A DNA stretch of 64,000 nt from Sporomusa termitida (GTDB lineage: Bacteria > Bacillota > Negativicutes > Sporomusales > Sporomusaceae). Position numbers and translations under genes: made by a program. Numbering within the stretch: the stretch's first letter is position 1; each line of letters starts with the position of its first letter. A model generated the notes under the pieces. That model saw nothing but the letters and a program-made list of their open reading frames with translations, made no database searches and was not told the DNA's origin. The DNA lies in contig NZ_CP036259.1 in NCBI RefSeq assembly GCF_007641255.1, forward strand, positions 1,488,001 through 1,552,000, in the 5' to 3' direction. Of this stretch, positions 42,626 to 52,641 are shown piece after piece.

Positions 42626-43489
42626 ATGGCTGAGAGATTAGCCGGTAAAGCAGTTGCCGATGCCATGAAGGAGGAACTCTCCCAGAAAGTGGCAGCAATT
42701 AAAGCCAAAGGCATTACGCCCAAATTAGGAATTATCAGGGTTGGAGCCCGGCCGGACGACCTGTTCTACGAGGGCGGTGCCAAGAAAACCTGTGATTCCG
42801 TCGGTATGGCTTATCAGGTCTTTGAGTATCCGGCCGATATTGACCAGGCTGCGTTTGAACAAGCAGTGACTGCTGTTGGCGCGAATAAAGAAATAAACGG
42901 TATTTTGATGTTTGCCCCGCTCCCCAAGCAATTGGACGAGAAGAAGATCCGTAATCTGATCCCGGTGGAAAAAGATGTTGATTGCATGACAATTGGCAGT
43001 GCTGCCAAGGTGTATACCGATGATCCCACCGGTTTCCCGCCCTGTACGCCCACGGCCTGCATGGATATCCTCAAATTTTATAATATCCCGCTGAAAGGCA
43101 AAAAGGCAGTTGTGCTGGGCCGCTCCCAGGTTGTTGGCAAGCCTGTGGCGATGTTGTTGCTCAGAGAACATGCCACCGTTACCATTTGTCATTCCCGTAC
43201 TGACAACCTGCCGGCAGTATGTGCTGAGGCCGATGTCCTGATTGCTGCCGTCGGCCGTGCTAAAATGGTGAAGGCCAATTATGTCAAGCCAGGCCAGATT
43301 GTCATTGATGTAGGTATCAATGAAGATCCCGCTAACCCCGGTAAATATTGTGGTGATGTGGATTATGCCGAGGTTGAGCCCATTGTCGGTAAAATTACGC
43401 CGGTTCCCGGTGGTGTCGGGTCTGTAACTACGGTGGTTCTCTGTAAACAGACCATTCAGGCCTGCGAAATGCAAAACGGACTGGCATAG
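42626..43489 (+). CDS. folD: Methylenetetrahydrofolate dehydrogenase, probably monofunctional
   Basis: 287 residues. C-terminal NAD(P)-binding domain with [18 protein letters not shown] near 158 and [12 protein letters not shown] near 258. In bifunctional FolD the active site has Tyr-x3-Lys and a Gln in the VQLPLP strand. Here Tyr48 is kept, but the Lys position is Ala52 (YEGGAKK in place of YVxxKxK) and the Gln position is Phe96 (LMFAPLP). Both changes affect residues known to be needed for cyclohydrolase activity, so this enzyme is likely only a dehydrogenase (methylene- to methenyl-THF). AGGAGGGG precedes the ATG. Confidence 0.92.
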   Translation: MAERLAGKAVADAMKEELSQKVAAIKAKGITPKLGIIRVGARPDDLFYEGGAKKTCDSVGMAYQVFEYPADIDQAAFEQAVTAVGANKEINGILMFAPLPKQLDEKKIRNLIPVEKDVDCMTIGSAAKVYTDDPTGFPPCTPTACMDILKFYNIPLKGKKAVVLGRSQVVGKPVAMLLLREHATVTICHSRTDNLPAVCAEADVLIAAVGRAKMVKANYVKPGQIVIDVGINEDPANPGKYCGDVDYAEVEPIVGKITPVPGGVGSVTTVVLCKQTIQACEMQNGLA

Positions 43490-43541
43490 TTTTCTGATAA
43501 TCGTTAGTTTCACTTATCTATCGCGCTAGGAGGCACAGCTG

Positions 43542-44189
43542 ATGCAAACTGGTAACATTATTCCGCAGCATCTGCAGAACGGCTATTTATTAGCGTATGA
43601 AAAAGCCTGTACAGACCTGTCTGCTAAAAATCCGGCAGCAATGGCCGCCCGCAGTGGCGCTGGATTTGATAGTGCCAACAAGCTTTTTACCCTTAACTAT
43701 CTCAATGAAGTATATACTGTCAGCTATCCTGAAGGGGAAGTAAGCTATGCCTGCCGGCAGGAGCAAGTGCCGCTGGCGGCAAAGGTAGTCATCCTGCATT
43801 ATTTGGTGACCGCCGGCGGTCAGCTGTTAAGCGGACAATTGATATCCTTTAAAGAAATACCGGGCGGTATGATTTATTTACAGCCTTTTAATGGCCGCGT
43901 TCTCGGCGGCTTTAAAGCAATATTTGGCAAGAAAGCCGGACTCCTGGTTAAAGCCGGGGAAAAGCTGGACGGCCGGATTGTAAAGTATGGTGATGCTGCT
44001 GTTACTGTGGATGTCTTGCCCAGGGTTCCTGTTACCTATGTGATCTGGGAAGGTGACGAAGAGTTTCCGGCCAACGCCACGGCGCTGTTTGACGCTACGG
44101 CCTCCGATTACCTGCCTACGGAGGATCTCGTTGTAGCTGCCGCCGCCGGCGCCAGTTTGCTGGGGAAGACGGCCCGGGCACTTGCCTGA
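43542..44189 (+). CDS. DUF3786-family protein in the Wood-Ljungdahl locus
   Basis: 215 residues, function unknown. FDSANKLFTLNYLNEVYTVSYPEGEV in part near 43, ILHYLVTAGGQLLSGQLISFKEIPGG in part near 86 and VLPRVPVTYVIWEGDEEFPA near 165 identify DUF3786. No Cys cluster motif, signal or membrane segment; two Cys only. DUF3786 genes are often seen near corrinoid or CODH/ACS genes in anaerobes, which fits its place between folD and cooC here. RBS AGGAGGC at 43528-43534. Confidence 0.75.
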   Translation: MQTGNIIPQHLQNGYLLAYEKACTDLSAKNPAAMAARSGAGFDSANKLFTLNYLNEVYTVSYPEGEVSYACRQEQVPLAAKVVILHYLVTAGGQLLSGQLISFKEIPGGMIYLQPFNGRVLGGFKAIFGKKAGLLVKAGEKLDGRIVKYGDAAVTVDVLPRVPVTYVIWEGDEEFPANATALFDATASDYLPTEDLVVAAAAGASLLGKTARALA

Positions 44190-44284
44190 TGCAATGGCAG
44201 ACTGTCTGAATTTGGCAGATAATTTAGTCAATAACAAAATAACCAGTTTTACTGGTCCGCGTACGTGGGAAAGGAGGTGAAATT

Positions 44285-45049
44285 TTGAAAATCGCAGTCT
44301 CCGGCAAAGGCGGCGTCGGTAAAACGTCTGTCTCTGCCAGTTTAGCCAAATTATTTGCCCGTGATGGTCGTCGCGTTTATGCAGTGGATGCTGACCCGGA
44401 TGCCAGTTTAGGTCTTGCTCTGGGAATTTCTGATGATATCTTGGCTAAAGTAATTCCGTTAATTGATATGGAAGAAGTGATTAAGGAAAAAAGTGCCGGT
44501 GGTGGCCTGTTCTACACCCTTAATCCTGATGTTGACGACATTTTAGACGAGTATTCCATTAGCGTGGGTAACATCAGATTTTTAAGAATGGGTGCCGTTA
44601 AACCCGGTGGTTCAGCCTGTTACTGCCGCGAAAATGCTTTTTTGTTTTCAGTTGTGGATTCCCTGATCCTTGAAAAAGATGATGTCGTTATTCTTGATAT
44701 GGGTGCCGGCATTGAGCACTTAACGCGGGGAACATCGAAAGGTGTAGACCTGATGATTGTGGTAACAGAACCCAGTAAAACCAGTGTGCAAACTGCAAGG
44801 GTGGTCATGCAGCTGGCAAAGGATTTAGGCATTGAAGTTGCAAAAGTAATCGCTAATAAAATACGTTCTCCTAAAGAAGAAGCATTTATCCAGGAACAGT
44901 TTGCATCTCATGAACTGTTAGGCGTCATTCGTTTTGATGATGAACTGCTGGATGTTGCTCTCGGAAATGGAGGGGACATACTTACCGGAGCCTTCAAAAC
45001 GACAATGGAGGAAATTTATGCGCGGCTGGCCGCCAACTCCAAACCCTAG
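44285..45049 (+). CDS. cooC: CooC-type nickel-insertion ATPase for CODH
   Basis: 254 residues, MinD/NifH-like. Deviant Walker A SGKGGVGKTS near 6, DADPD near 35, and a CxC pair at Cys 112 and 114 (SACYCREN) that in CooC proteins binds the metal at the dimer interface. ATP hydrolysis drives nickel insertion into the C-cluster of CODH (or the A-cluster of acetyl-CoA synthase for AcsF). TTG-like alternatives are not needed; start is TTG at 44285 behind AAAGGAGGTG. A second homologue lies at 54659. Confidence 0.9.
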   Translation: MKIAVSGKGGVGKTSVSASLAKLFARDGRRVYAVDADPDASLGLALGISDDILAKVIPLIDMEEVIKEKSAGGGLFYTLNPDVDDILDEYSISVGNIRFLRMGAVKPGGSACYCRENAFLFSVVDSLILEKDDVVILDMGAGIEHLTRGTSKGVDLMIVVTEPSKTSVQTARVVMQLAKDLGIEVAKVIANKIRSPKEEAFIQEQFASHELLGVIRFDDELLDVALGNGGDILTGAFKTTMEEIYARLAANSKP

Positions 45050-45091
45050 GTTTTAAAGAGCAAAGCTCGAAAATATTGGAGGTAAGGATGA

Positions 45092-46765
45092 ATGTCTTTT
45101 AAAAGTGACGTAGAAATCGCTCAAGAGGCGAAGATGTCCAAAATCATTGATGTTGCCAATGAACTCGCGATCCCTGCAGAAGAGCTGGAACTCTACGGTA
45201 GTTACAAAGCTAAGGTTTCCCTGAAAACCTGGGAACGCATTAAAGAACGGCCGGATGCCAAGCTGATTCTTGTAACCGCCATCAATCCGACCCCGGCCGG
45301 TGAAGGCAAAACCACGACTACGGTCGGACTTGGCGATGCTTTGCGGAAAAAAGACAAAAAGGTTGTTATTGCCCTGCGTGAACCATCCCTTGGACCCTGT
45401 TTTGGCGTTAAAGGCGGCGCTGCCGGCGGCGGCTATGCCCAGGTAGTGCCAATGGAAGATATTAACCTGCATTTTACCGGTGATTTCCATGCGATTACCA
45501 CTGCCCATAACCTCCTGGCAGCAATTATTGACAATCACCTGCATCACGGCAATGCTCTGGGGATTGATCCCCGCCGTGTAACCTGGCGCCGGGTGCTGGA
45601 CCTTAACGAGCGGGCCCTGCGTTTTATCGTTTGCGGTCTGGGCGGCAAAGCCAACGGCGTACCGCGGGAAAATGGCTTTGATATTACGGTTGCGTCGGAA
45701 ATGATGGCTATTCTGTGTTTGGCTAAAGATCTTGATGATATGAAAGCCCGTATCGGCAAGATTATTGTTGCTTATACGCTGGACGGCAAACCGGTGACTC
45801 CGAACGACCTGAAAGTAACCGGGGCTTTGACTTTGCTCTTCAAAGATGCCATTAAGCCGAATCTGGTGCAAACCCTGGAAAACACACCGGCTTTCGTCCA
45901 TGGCGGCCCGTTTGCAAACATTGCTCACGGCTGTAACAGTGTATCTGCCACCAAATATGCCATGAAGCTTGCCGATGTTGTTGTAACTGAAGCCGGTTTC
46001 GGTGCTGACCTGGGGGCGGAGAAATTCCTGGATATTAAATGCCGTTTTGCCGGCTTTACGCCTGCTGCAGTTGTGATAGTCGCCACAGTTCGGGCCCTCA
46101 AGATGCATGGCGGCGTACCTAAAACCGAACTGGTCGGCGAAAATATGGCGGCACTGGAAAAAGGGCTTGCCAATCTTACCAAACACATTGAAAATATGCA
46201 GAAATTCGGACTGCCCACGGTTGTTGCCATCAATGCCTTCCCGACTGATACGGATAATGAACTTGCATTTGTTGAGGAAAAATGCAATGCTATGGGGGCA
46301 GAAGTCGCCTTATCCGAGGTTTGGGCCAAGGGCGGCGAGGGCGGCCTGGTACTTGCCGATAAAGTTCTGGCAGCTTGTGAAAAGCCCAACAACTTTAAAT
46401 TTATCTACGACGAAAAAGCTGGTATTAAAGATAAGATCAGTGCTATTGCCACCGAAATCTATGGCGCTGACGGTGTAAACTATACCCCGGCGGTGGAAAA
46501 GACCATTCAGGAGCTGACTGCTCTTGGTTATGATAAAACGCCGATTTGCATGGCGAAAACCCAATATTCCCTGAGTGACGACATGGCTAAACTGGGGCGT
46601 CCGTCCGGATTTAGCATCACTGTCCGTGAACTGCGGGTTGCCGCCGGTGCCGGTTTCCTGGTGGCAATCACCGGCGAAATTATGACAATGCCCGGTTTGC
46701 CGAAAGCCCCTGCCGCCGAAAGAATGGATATTGATAATACCGGTAAAATTATTGGTTTATTCTAA
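45092..46765 (+). CDS. fhs: Formate-tetrahydrofolate ligase
   Basis: 557 residues, normal length for Fhs. P-loop [18 protein letters not shown] near 70; [15 protein letters not shown] near 106; [10 protein letters not shown] near 129; and [12 protein letters not shown] near 329 are family landmarks. It activates formate to formyl-THF with ATP, the first folate step of the methyl branch. RBS GGAGGTAAGG at 45079. It is 42 bases after cooC; a hairpin with no T-run separates it from acsA. Confidence 0.98.
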   Translation: MSFKSDVEIAQEAKMSKIIDVANELAIPAEELELYGSYKAKVSLKTWERIKERPDAKLILVTAINPTPAGEGKTTTTVGLGDALRKKDKKVVIALREPSLGPCFGVKGGAAGGGYAQVVPMEDINLHFTGDFHAITTAHNLLAAIIDNHLHHGNALGIDPRRVTWRRVLDLNERALRFIVCGLGGKANGVPRENGFDITVASEMMAILCLAKDLDDMKARIGKIIVAYTLDGKPVTPNDLKVTGALTLLFKDAIKPNLVQTLENTPAFVHGGPFANIAHGCNSVSATKYAMKLADVVVTEAGFGADLGAEKFLDIKCRFAGFTPAAVVIVATVRALKMHGGVPKTELVGENMAALEKGLANLTKHIENMQKFGLPTVVAINAFPTDTDNELAFVEEKCNAMGAEVALSEVWAKGGEGGLVLADKVLAACEKPNNFKFIYDEKAGIKDKISAIATEIYGADGVNYTPAVEKTIQELTALGYDKTPICMAKTQYSLSDDMAKLGRPSGFSITVRELRVAAGAGFLVAITGEIMTMPGLPKAPAAERMDIDNTGKIIGLF

Positions 46766-46813
46766 TTCTACAAAAAATACTAATATATCAAAAATTTTTC
46801 GCAATCCTTGCAG

Positions 46814-46839
46814 GTATTCGCCCGATATAGGGCGAATAC
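46814..46839 (+). other. Intercistronic hairpin between fhs and acsA
   Basis: GTATTCGCCC (46814-46823) and GGGCGAATAC (46830-46839) form a perfect 10-bp stem with a 6-base loop. There is no T-run after it, so it looks more like a stability or processing element than a terminator. Confidence 0.6.
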
Positions 46840-46953
46840 TGAAGATAGAGTTTGTGAAAAAAACCTCATAATCGTAAAAACCTGAGTAGCCAGCTCCTTT
46901 GTAAGTGGACTCACTGAAAAACAACTATGAAGAACATAGGGAGGAAAAGAAGA

Positions 46954-48891
46954 ATGTCCGACAAAAGAACAATCGACGTGGCAGCCACCCCAATGCTGGA
47001 TAGGGCTAAAGAAATCGGCTTTTTAACAACATTTGACCGCGCCAAAGCGCAAGAGCCCCGTTGTACTTTCGGGAACACAGGTATCTGCTGCCGTATTTGC
47101 CTGCAAGGCCCCTGCCGTATTCTGCCTAAGAAACCGGGTGGAAATAAAGGCATCTGCGGTGCTATGGACTACACTATTGTTGCCCGTAACATTGTCCGTT
47201 ATATCGCCGGTGGTTCCGCTGCTCACTCTGACCATGGCCGTCACATTGCGGAAACCGTTCTGCATGTTGCCGAAGGCAAACTGAAGGATTATCAGATCAC
47301 TGATGCTGTAAAACTAATAGCTGTTGCTAAAAAGATTGGTGTCGAAACGGAAGGCCGCGATGTACTGGCTGTTGCCAAGGATGTTGCCACAGCTGCTCTG
47401 GATGAGTTTGGCCGCGTTAATGAAGACGAGATTACCTGGCTTACTGCCAATAGCAATGAAAGCACATTGGACGTCCTCCGTAAAACCAACATCATGCCCA
47501 GCGGGATCAATCTGAGTCTGGCCCAATTATTGCACCAAACCCATGCGGGTAATGACGCCGATCCTGTTAATATTATTTTCGGCGGCCTGAAGGCTGCTCT
47601 GTGCGACTATGACGGTATGGCGCTGGCTACCGATCTTTCCGATATTCTGTTTGGTACCGGTGTACCTGTAGTGACTGAAGCAAACCTTGGCGCCATCAAA
47701 GCTGACAAGGTTAACATTGCTCTTCATGGCCATAACCCGCTGCTCTCGCAAATGGTAGTTAAAGCTGCCAAAGAGATGCAGGGAGAAGCTAAAACTGCTG
47801 GCGCTGCAGGCATCAACCTTGTTGGTATCTGCTGTACTGGTAATGAAGTCTTGACTCGTGAAGGTGTCGCTATTGCCACTAACTTTGCTACTCAAGAATT
47901 GGCTATCCTTACAGGAGCTATGGACGCGATGGTTGTTGACGTACAGTGCATTATGCCGAGCTTACGCAGCCTGGCTGAGTGCTATCATACCAAGATTATT
48001 ACTACCATGCCGATTATGAAAATTCCTGGATCCTATCACCTGGCCTTTGATGAGCACCGTGCCCTGGACAGCGCCAAAGAGATTATCCGTCTGGCTATTG
48101 ATGCTTACAAGGTTCGCGATACTGAAAAGGTTTGCATTCCGGATGTCAGAAACACGGTTGTTGCCGGTTTTACGCTGGAATCACTGCTTAATATCTTTAA
48201 GAAGATAAATGCCGATGCGCCAATCCGGGTTCTGACCGATGCCATTGAGGCTGGTGAAATAAAGGGAGTTGCCCTGTTTGCCGGTTGCAACAACCTTAAG
48301 GGCACTCACGATGAAAACCATTTCACTATCGCTACCGAGCTGGCTAAAAACGACGTATTTATTGTCGCTACCGGTTGCGCAGCCCAGGCATTTGGTAAAG
48401 AAGGCCTGCTAAACGGTGACGGTGTGCAGAAATATGCCGGTGAAGGACTTAAGAAATTCATTGCCCGTTTGAATGCAGCTGCCGGTTTAACAGCTGAGCT
48501 GCCACTTATATTCCATATGGGCTCTTGCGTTGACAACAGCCGTGCCCAGGACCTGGCCAATATGATGGCGAAGGAAATGGGCCTGGATAACCGTGATGTG
48601 CCTTATGTTGCCTCAGCGCCGGAAGCAATGTCGGAAAAAGCTGTTGCCATCGGTTCCTGGAATGTTGCTCTTGGCAATCCTGTGCATGTGGGCGTTGTTG
48701 CTCCTACTGTTGGCAGTACCCTTGTCAATGACGTTGTTACTAAGGTTGCGGAAGACGTGTTTGGCGGCTTCTTCTTCTGGGAGACTGATCCGGTTAAAGC
48801 AGCGACAAGACTGGTAGACATCCTTGAAGAACGCAACTGGAAGAATGCCATGCGCAAGAAAGCCAATCAAGCAAGAGAAGAAGCTAACTAA
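46954..48891 (+). CDS. acsA: Carbon monoxide dehydrogenase, CODH/ACS beta subunit
   Basis: 645 residues from ATG 46954 behind GGGAGG (46939-46944); the in-frame ATG 46927 lies upstream of that site. The N-terminal Cys-rich segment CTFGNTGICCRICLQGPC near 42 ligates the B and D clusters, then GNKGICGA. HSDHGRH near 89 is the conserved His track. C-cluster ligands lie in the segments around GVALFAGCNNLK near 430, VATGCAAQAFG near 475 and HMGSCVDNSRA near 515. It reduces CO2 to CO for acetyl-CoA synthesis. Confidence 0.97.
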   Translation: MSDKRTIDVAATPMLDRAKEIGFLTTFDRAKAQEPRCTFGNTGICCRICLQGPCRILPKKPGGNKGICGAMDYTIVARNIVRYIAGGSAAHSDHGRHIAETVLHVAEGKLKDYQITDAVKLIAVAKKIGVETEGRDVLAVAKDVATAALDEFGRVNEDEITWLTANSNESTLDVLRKTNIMPSGINLSLAQLLHQTHAGNDADPVNIIFGGLKAALCDYDGMALATDLSDILFGTGVPVVTEANLGAIKADKVNIALHGHNPLLSQMVVKAAKEMQGEAKTAGAAGINLVGICCTGNEVLTREGVAIATNFATQELAILTGAMDAMVVDVQCIMPSLRSLAECYHTKIITTMPIMKIPGSYHLAFDEHRALDSAKEIIRLAIDAYKVRDTEKVCIPDVRNTVVAGFTLESLLNIFKKINADAPIRVLTDAIEAGEIKGVALFAGCNNLKGTHDENHFTIATELAKNDVFIVATGCAAQAFGKEGLLNGDGVQKYAGEGLKKFIARLNAAAGLTAELPLIFHMGSCVDNSRAQDLANMMAKEMGLDNRDVPYVASAPEAMSEKAVAIGSWNVALGNPVHVGVVAPTVGSTLVNDVVTKVAEDVFGGFFFWETDPVKAATRLVDILEERNWKNAMRKKANQAREEAN

Positions 48892-48962
48892 GTAACTTTA
48901 AATATATATTGCACCTTTTTGATACTGAGAAATTGACTCTATGAAGGAGGACGAAAAATAAT

Positions 48963-51092
48963 ATGTCTATGGAGCTTTTTAAAGGCGCCTACGAAGGTGC
49001 TGTTACAGCTACTAGCTATGCGGAAATTCTTCTGGCCAAAGCCATCAAGGAACATGGTGCCGATTGCCCGGTAAAATATCCTGATACTGCCTACAGACTG
49101 CCGGTAATTACAGCTTTGAGCGGTGAAGAGGTTAATACCATTGGTGACCTGGCCCCTATTCTAAACCGGATCCGGACGACTAACATCAGGGAAGGATTAA
49201 CTTTTGAAAACGCTAAACTGAACGGGGAAGCAACCCTGTATGCCGCTGAAGTTATTGAGGCCTTGCGTTATCTTAAAGGTGTTAAACCTGATAAATTTCC
49301 TTACTGTGGGTTCATTGCTGACCCTATTCTGCGTAAGTTCGGTGTGCCACTGGTTGACCAGACGATCCCCGGTGTTGCCGTTATTGTCGGCAAAGGCAAG
49401 GACAGCAAGTCAACTGCCAAGCTGGTAAAAGACCTCCAGTCTAAAGGGATAATGATCTTCTTATGCAATGAGGTTATCGAGCAGTGTATTGAGGAAAACG
49501 TTAAAATCGGCGCCGATTTCATTACCTTCCCGCTCGGTAACTTTACTCAGGTTATCCATGCTGTTAACTTTGCTTTCCGTGCCGGTCTGGCCTTCGGCGG
49601 CATTCCTGCCGGTCAGCGTGAACGGGCCATTGAATACCAGGGTAAACGCGTACTGGCCTTTGTCGTTCAGCTTGGACCCAATGATATTGTTAAATTTGCC
49701 GCCGAATTCGGCGCCATCTTTATGGGCTTCCCCATTGTCACCGACCAGCCGGTGGCCGAGGAAATTCCCGACTGGTATCAATCTGAACCGGACTATGAGA
49801 AAATCGGCAAATTGGGTCTTGAAATGCGCGGCATCAAAATCAAGATCGTTGATATCCCTGTACCAATCACCATTGGACCTGCTTTCGAAGGCGAAACCAT
49901 CCGCAAAAAAGATGCTCATGTTGAGTTCGGCGGCGGTCGTTCCACCAGCTTCGAGCTTGTTCGGATGTGTGAGGCCGATGAGGTGGAAGACGGCAAAATT
50001 CAGGTTATCGGACCGGAAATTGATGAAATGCCGGAAGGCAGCGTCTTCCCGCTCGGTGTCATGGTTGATGTCTATGGCCGTAAGATGCAGGAAGACTTCG
50101 AAGGCGTGCTTGAGCGCCGTATCCATTACTTCGTTAACTACGGCGAAGGTTTATGGCACGTAGCTCAACGTAATATGATGTGGGTGCGTATTGGCAAAAA
50201 TGCTAAAGAGCTAGGCTTCAAAATTAAAGATATTGGCGAGATTCTTATTGCTAAATTCAAATCTGACTATCCGGCTATTATTGACCGTGTACAAGTCACT
50301 CTTGTTACCGATAAGGATGTCATTGAAGAAAAAATCAAACTGGCAATCGCCAAATACTCTGCCCGTGACGCCCGTCTCAAAGGCCTCACTGACGAAGCAG
50401 TCGAAACCTGGTACACATGCACACTCTGCCAGTCCTTTGCACCTAACCATGTGTGTATTGTAACGCCAGAACACGTAGGCTTGTGCGGTGCTGTTAGCTG
50501 GCTGGATGCCAAAGCCTCCAATGAAATTACCCCAACCGGCCCCAATCAGCCGGTTACAAAAGGCGATTGCATAGATCCTGTAAAAGGTCAGTGGCAAAAC
50601 CTTAATGAATTCTTCTACTCAGGCTCCAACCGGACGATAGAAAAGGTTAATTTTTATACCATGATGGAAGATCCGATGACTTCCTGCGGATGTTTCGAAG
50701 CTATTATGGCGATACTACCGTTGTGTAATGGTGTCATGCTTACCACTCGTGAACACACTGGTGATACCCCTTGCGGCATGACCTTCTCGGCTTTGGCCGG
50801 TACTTGCGGCGGCGGTGTTCAAACCCCTGGTTTCATGGGAATGGGCCGTCGTTACCTCTGCAGCGCTAAGTTTATTCCAGCAGATGGTGGTTTGGCACGT
50901 GTTGTCTGGATGCCGAAAGAACTTAAGGAATTCCTGGGTCAGGATTTGATTGATGCGGCTGTAGCGGCCGGACTGGGCGCTGATTTTGTCGATAAAATTG
51001 CCGACGAAACTGTTGGCACCGATGAAGAGGCAATCCTGCCGTTCCTGGAAGAAAAACAACATCCGGCAATAACTATGGATCCCATGATGTAA
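48963..51092 (+). CDS. acsB: Acetyl-CoA synthase, CODH/ACS alpha subunit
   Basis: 709 residues, close to the usual 720-730. A-cluster ligands: Cys 486 and 489 in CTLCQSF with further Cys in NHVCIVTPEHVGLCGA, and Cys 575 and 577 in DPMTSCGCFE; the 89-residue spacing equals that of the characterised Moorella enzyme. It joins CO, the methyl group from the corrinoid protein and CoA into acetyl-CoA. ATG 48963 has AAGGAGGA at 48943-48950. A 13-bp hairpin lies between it and acsC. Confidence 0.98.
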   Translation: MSMELFKGAYEGAVTATSYAEILLAKAIKEHGADCPVKYPDTAYRLPVITALSGEEVNTIGDLAPILNRIRTTNIREGLTFENAKLNGEATLYAAEVIEALRYLKGVKPDKFPYCGFIADPILRKFGVPLVDQTIPGVAVIVGKGKDSKSTAKLVKDLQSKGIMIFLCNEVIEQCIEENVKIGADFITFPLGNFTQVIHAVNFAFRAGLAFGGIPAGQRERAIEYQGKRVLAFVVQLGPNDIVKFAAEFGAIFMGFPIVTDQPVAEEIPDWYQSEPDYEKIGKLGLEMRGIKIKIVDIPVPITIGPAFEGETIRKKDAHVEFGGGRSTSFELVRMCEADEVEDGKIQVIGPEIDEMPEGSVFPLGVMVDVYGRKMQEDFEGVLERRIHYFVNYGEGLWHVAQRNMMWVRIGKNAKELGFKIKDIGEILIAKFKSDYPAIIDRVQVTLVTDKDVIEEKIKLAIAKYSARDARLKGLTDEAVETWYTCTLCQSFAPNHVCIVTPEHVGLCGAVSWLDAKASNEITPTGPNQPVTKGDCIDPVKGQWQNLNEFFYSGSNRTIEKVNFYTMMEDPMTSCGCFEAIMAILPLCNGVMLTTREHTGDTPCGMTFSALAGTCGGGVQTPGFMGMGRRYLCSAKFIPADGGLARVVWMPKELKEFLGQDLIDAAVAAGLGADFVDKIADETVGTDEEAILPFLEEKQHPAITMDPMM

Positions 51093-51130
51093 TAAAGCAG
51101 CTCTTGGTTATTTAATTTAAGGAAGAATGA

Positions 51131-51178
51131 GTGGCACATCTTGGTACTGAGTATTATATAGGGTTCAAGATGTGTCAC
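51131..51178 (+). other. Intercistronic hairpin between acsB and acsC
   Basis: GTGGCACATCTTG (51131-51143) pairs with CAAGATGTGTCAC (51166-51178), 13 bp with one G-U; loop of 22 bases. Followed by AATTCTCATATTTATTT. It may protect or process the mRNA, or attenuate transcription. Confidence 0.55.
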
Positions 51179-51226
51179 AATTCTCATATTTATTTAAAGT
51201 GCTTATAATCGAAAGGAGAAGAGAAA

Positions 51227-52573
51227 ATGGCATTAACAGGTTTGGATATCTTTAAACAACTACCAAAGACAAACTGTAAAGACTGTGGTTCACCTACCTG
51301 CCTGGCTTTTGCAATGGCAATGGCTAACGGCAAAGCATCCCTAGATATGTGTCCGCACGCAACGGAGGCGGCGAAAGAAACCCTGGGCGCGGCTACTGCT
51401 CCGCCTGTACGCACTGTAAAGGTCGGCGTCGGCGAACAAGAGGTTGTAATGGGCGATGAAACTGTCCTGTTCCGTCATGACAAAACCTTCTATCATCCGA
51501 CTGCTTTGGCAATTCAGATTTCCGACACCCTGTCCGGTGCGGAACTGGATGCTAAGATTGAAAAAATCAACGGTCTGGTCATGGACCGCGTAGGCCAAAA
51601 AATAGCCATTGATATGGTTGCTGTCACCAACTGCTCCGGCAATGCGGCTACTTTTAAAGCTGCCGTTGAAGCTGTTGCTGCCAAAGCTAATTTTGCGCTC
51701 CTGCTGGTAGCCAATCTGGAAGGCCTGGAAGCAGCTGTGCCTGCAGTAGCTGCCAAGAAACCGCTGCTCCATGCGGCAACTGCTGAAAACTGGGAAAAGG
51801 TCGTAGCTCTGGCCAAAGCCAATAACTGCCCGGTAGTAGTAAAAGGTGACGGCCTTGACGACACAGCCGCCCTGGTTGAAAAAGTGGCTGCCCAATATAA
51901 AGAGCTTGTTATTGATTTCGGAAATAAGCAACAGGCGAAAACGTTAGCCGAATTGATTAATGCCCGCCGGCTGGCGATCAAGAAAAAATTCCGGCCTTTC
52001 GGCTACCCGCTGCTTGCTTGCACAGTAGCCACCGATTCCAAAGAAGAAATTGTCGAAGCGGCTACTTATGTCGCTAAATATGCCAGTATTGTCTGCTTGA
52101 AGGTTGATGAAAAAGCTCAATTGCTGCCTTTGATGGCCTGGCGCATGAATATCTATACAGATCCGCAGAAGCCAATGGCTGTTGAGTCCAGTAAGGTTTA
52201 TGAAATTGGCAATGTTGGTCCTGACTCGCCTGTGTATGTATGCACAAACTTCGCTCTGACCTATTTTGCTGTTGAAGGTGAAGTGGCAGCAAGTAAAATT
52301 CCCGGCTATATCGTAGCTGTTGATACCGACGGTGCTTCAGTTCTTACTGCCTGGGCCGCAGGGAAGTTTGTTGCTGAACCTATTGCTGAATTCATTAAAA
52401 ATATCGGCATTATGGATAAAGTGAATCATAACAGCATTGTTATTCCCGGTTATGTTGCTATTATCAGTGGTAAACTGAAAGAAAAATCCGGTTTAGACGT
52501 AATCGTTGGACCGCAGGAAGCTGCTGGCATTCCGGCTTTTGCCAAAGCACGTTACCCGCACCTTGTGAAATAA
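51227..52573 (+). CDS. acsC: Corrinoid iron-sulfur protein large subunit
   Basis: 448 residues. The [4Fe-4S] motif is Cys 17, 20, 25 and 42 (TNCKDCGSPTC...CPH). A TIM-barrel middle and a C-terminal B12-binding domain follow (DTDGASVLTAWAAGKF near 365, IPGYVAIISGKL near 406). It receives the methyl group from AcsE on its cobamide and gives it to the A-cluster. AAAGGAGAAG at 51211-51220 precedes ATG 51227. Its partner AcsD is three genes downstream. Confidence 0.97.
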   Translation: MALTGLDIFKQLPKTNCKDCGSPTCLAFAMAMANGKASLDMCPHATEAAKETLGAATAPPVRTVKVGVGEQEVVMGDETVLFRHDKTFYHPTALAIQISDTLSGAELDAKIEKINGLVMDRVGQKIAIDMVAVTNCSGNAATFKAAVEAVAAKANFALLLVANLEGLEAAVPAVAAKKPLLHAATAENWEKVVALAKANNCPVVVKGDGLDDTAALVEKVAAQYKELVIDFGNKQQAKTLAELINARRLAIKKKFRPFGYPLLACTVATDSKEEIVEAATYVAKYASIVCLKVDEKAQLLPLMAWRMNIYTDPQKPMAVESSKVYEIGNVGPDSPVYVCTNFALTYFAVEGEVAASKIPGYIVAVDTDGASVLTAWAAGKFVAEPIAEFIKNIGIMDKVNHNSIVIPGYVAIISGKLKEKSGLDVIVGPQEAAGIPAFAKARYPHLVK

Positions 52574-52641
52574 TCACCCCTGTAACTGTTGGCTGAATGC
52601 TAATAGCAGCCTTGCTCAACGAATCAGGAGGGTAGTTTAAG

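Noticed and set aside
45053-46186. 377-codon minus-strand frame opposite fhs
   Set aside because: Complement of a highly expressed conserved gene with biased codons; no ribosome site or domain.
49461-50126. Long frames on both strands inside acsB
   Set aside because: Shadows of acsB codon usage; acsB motifs are continuous across the region.
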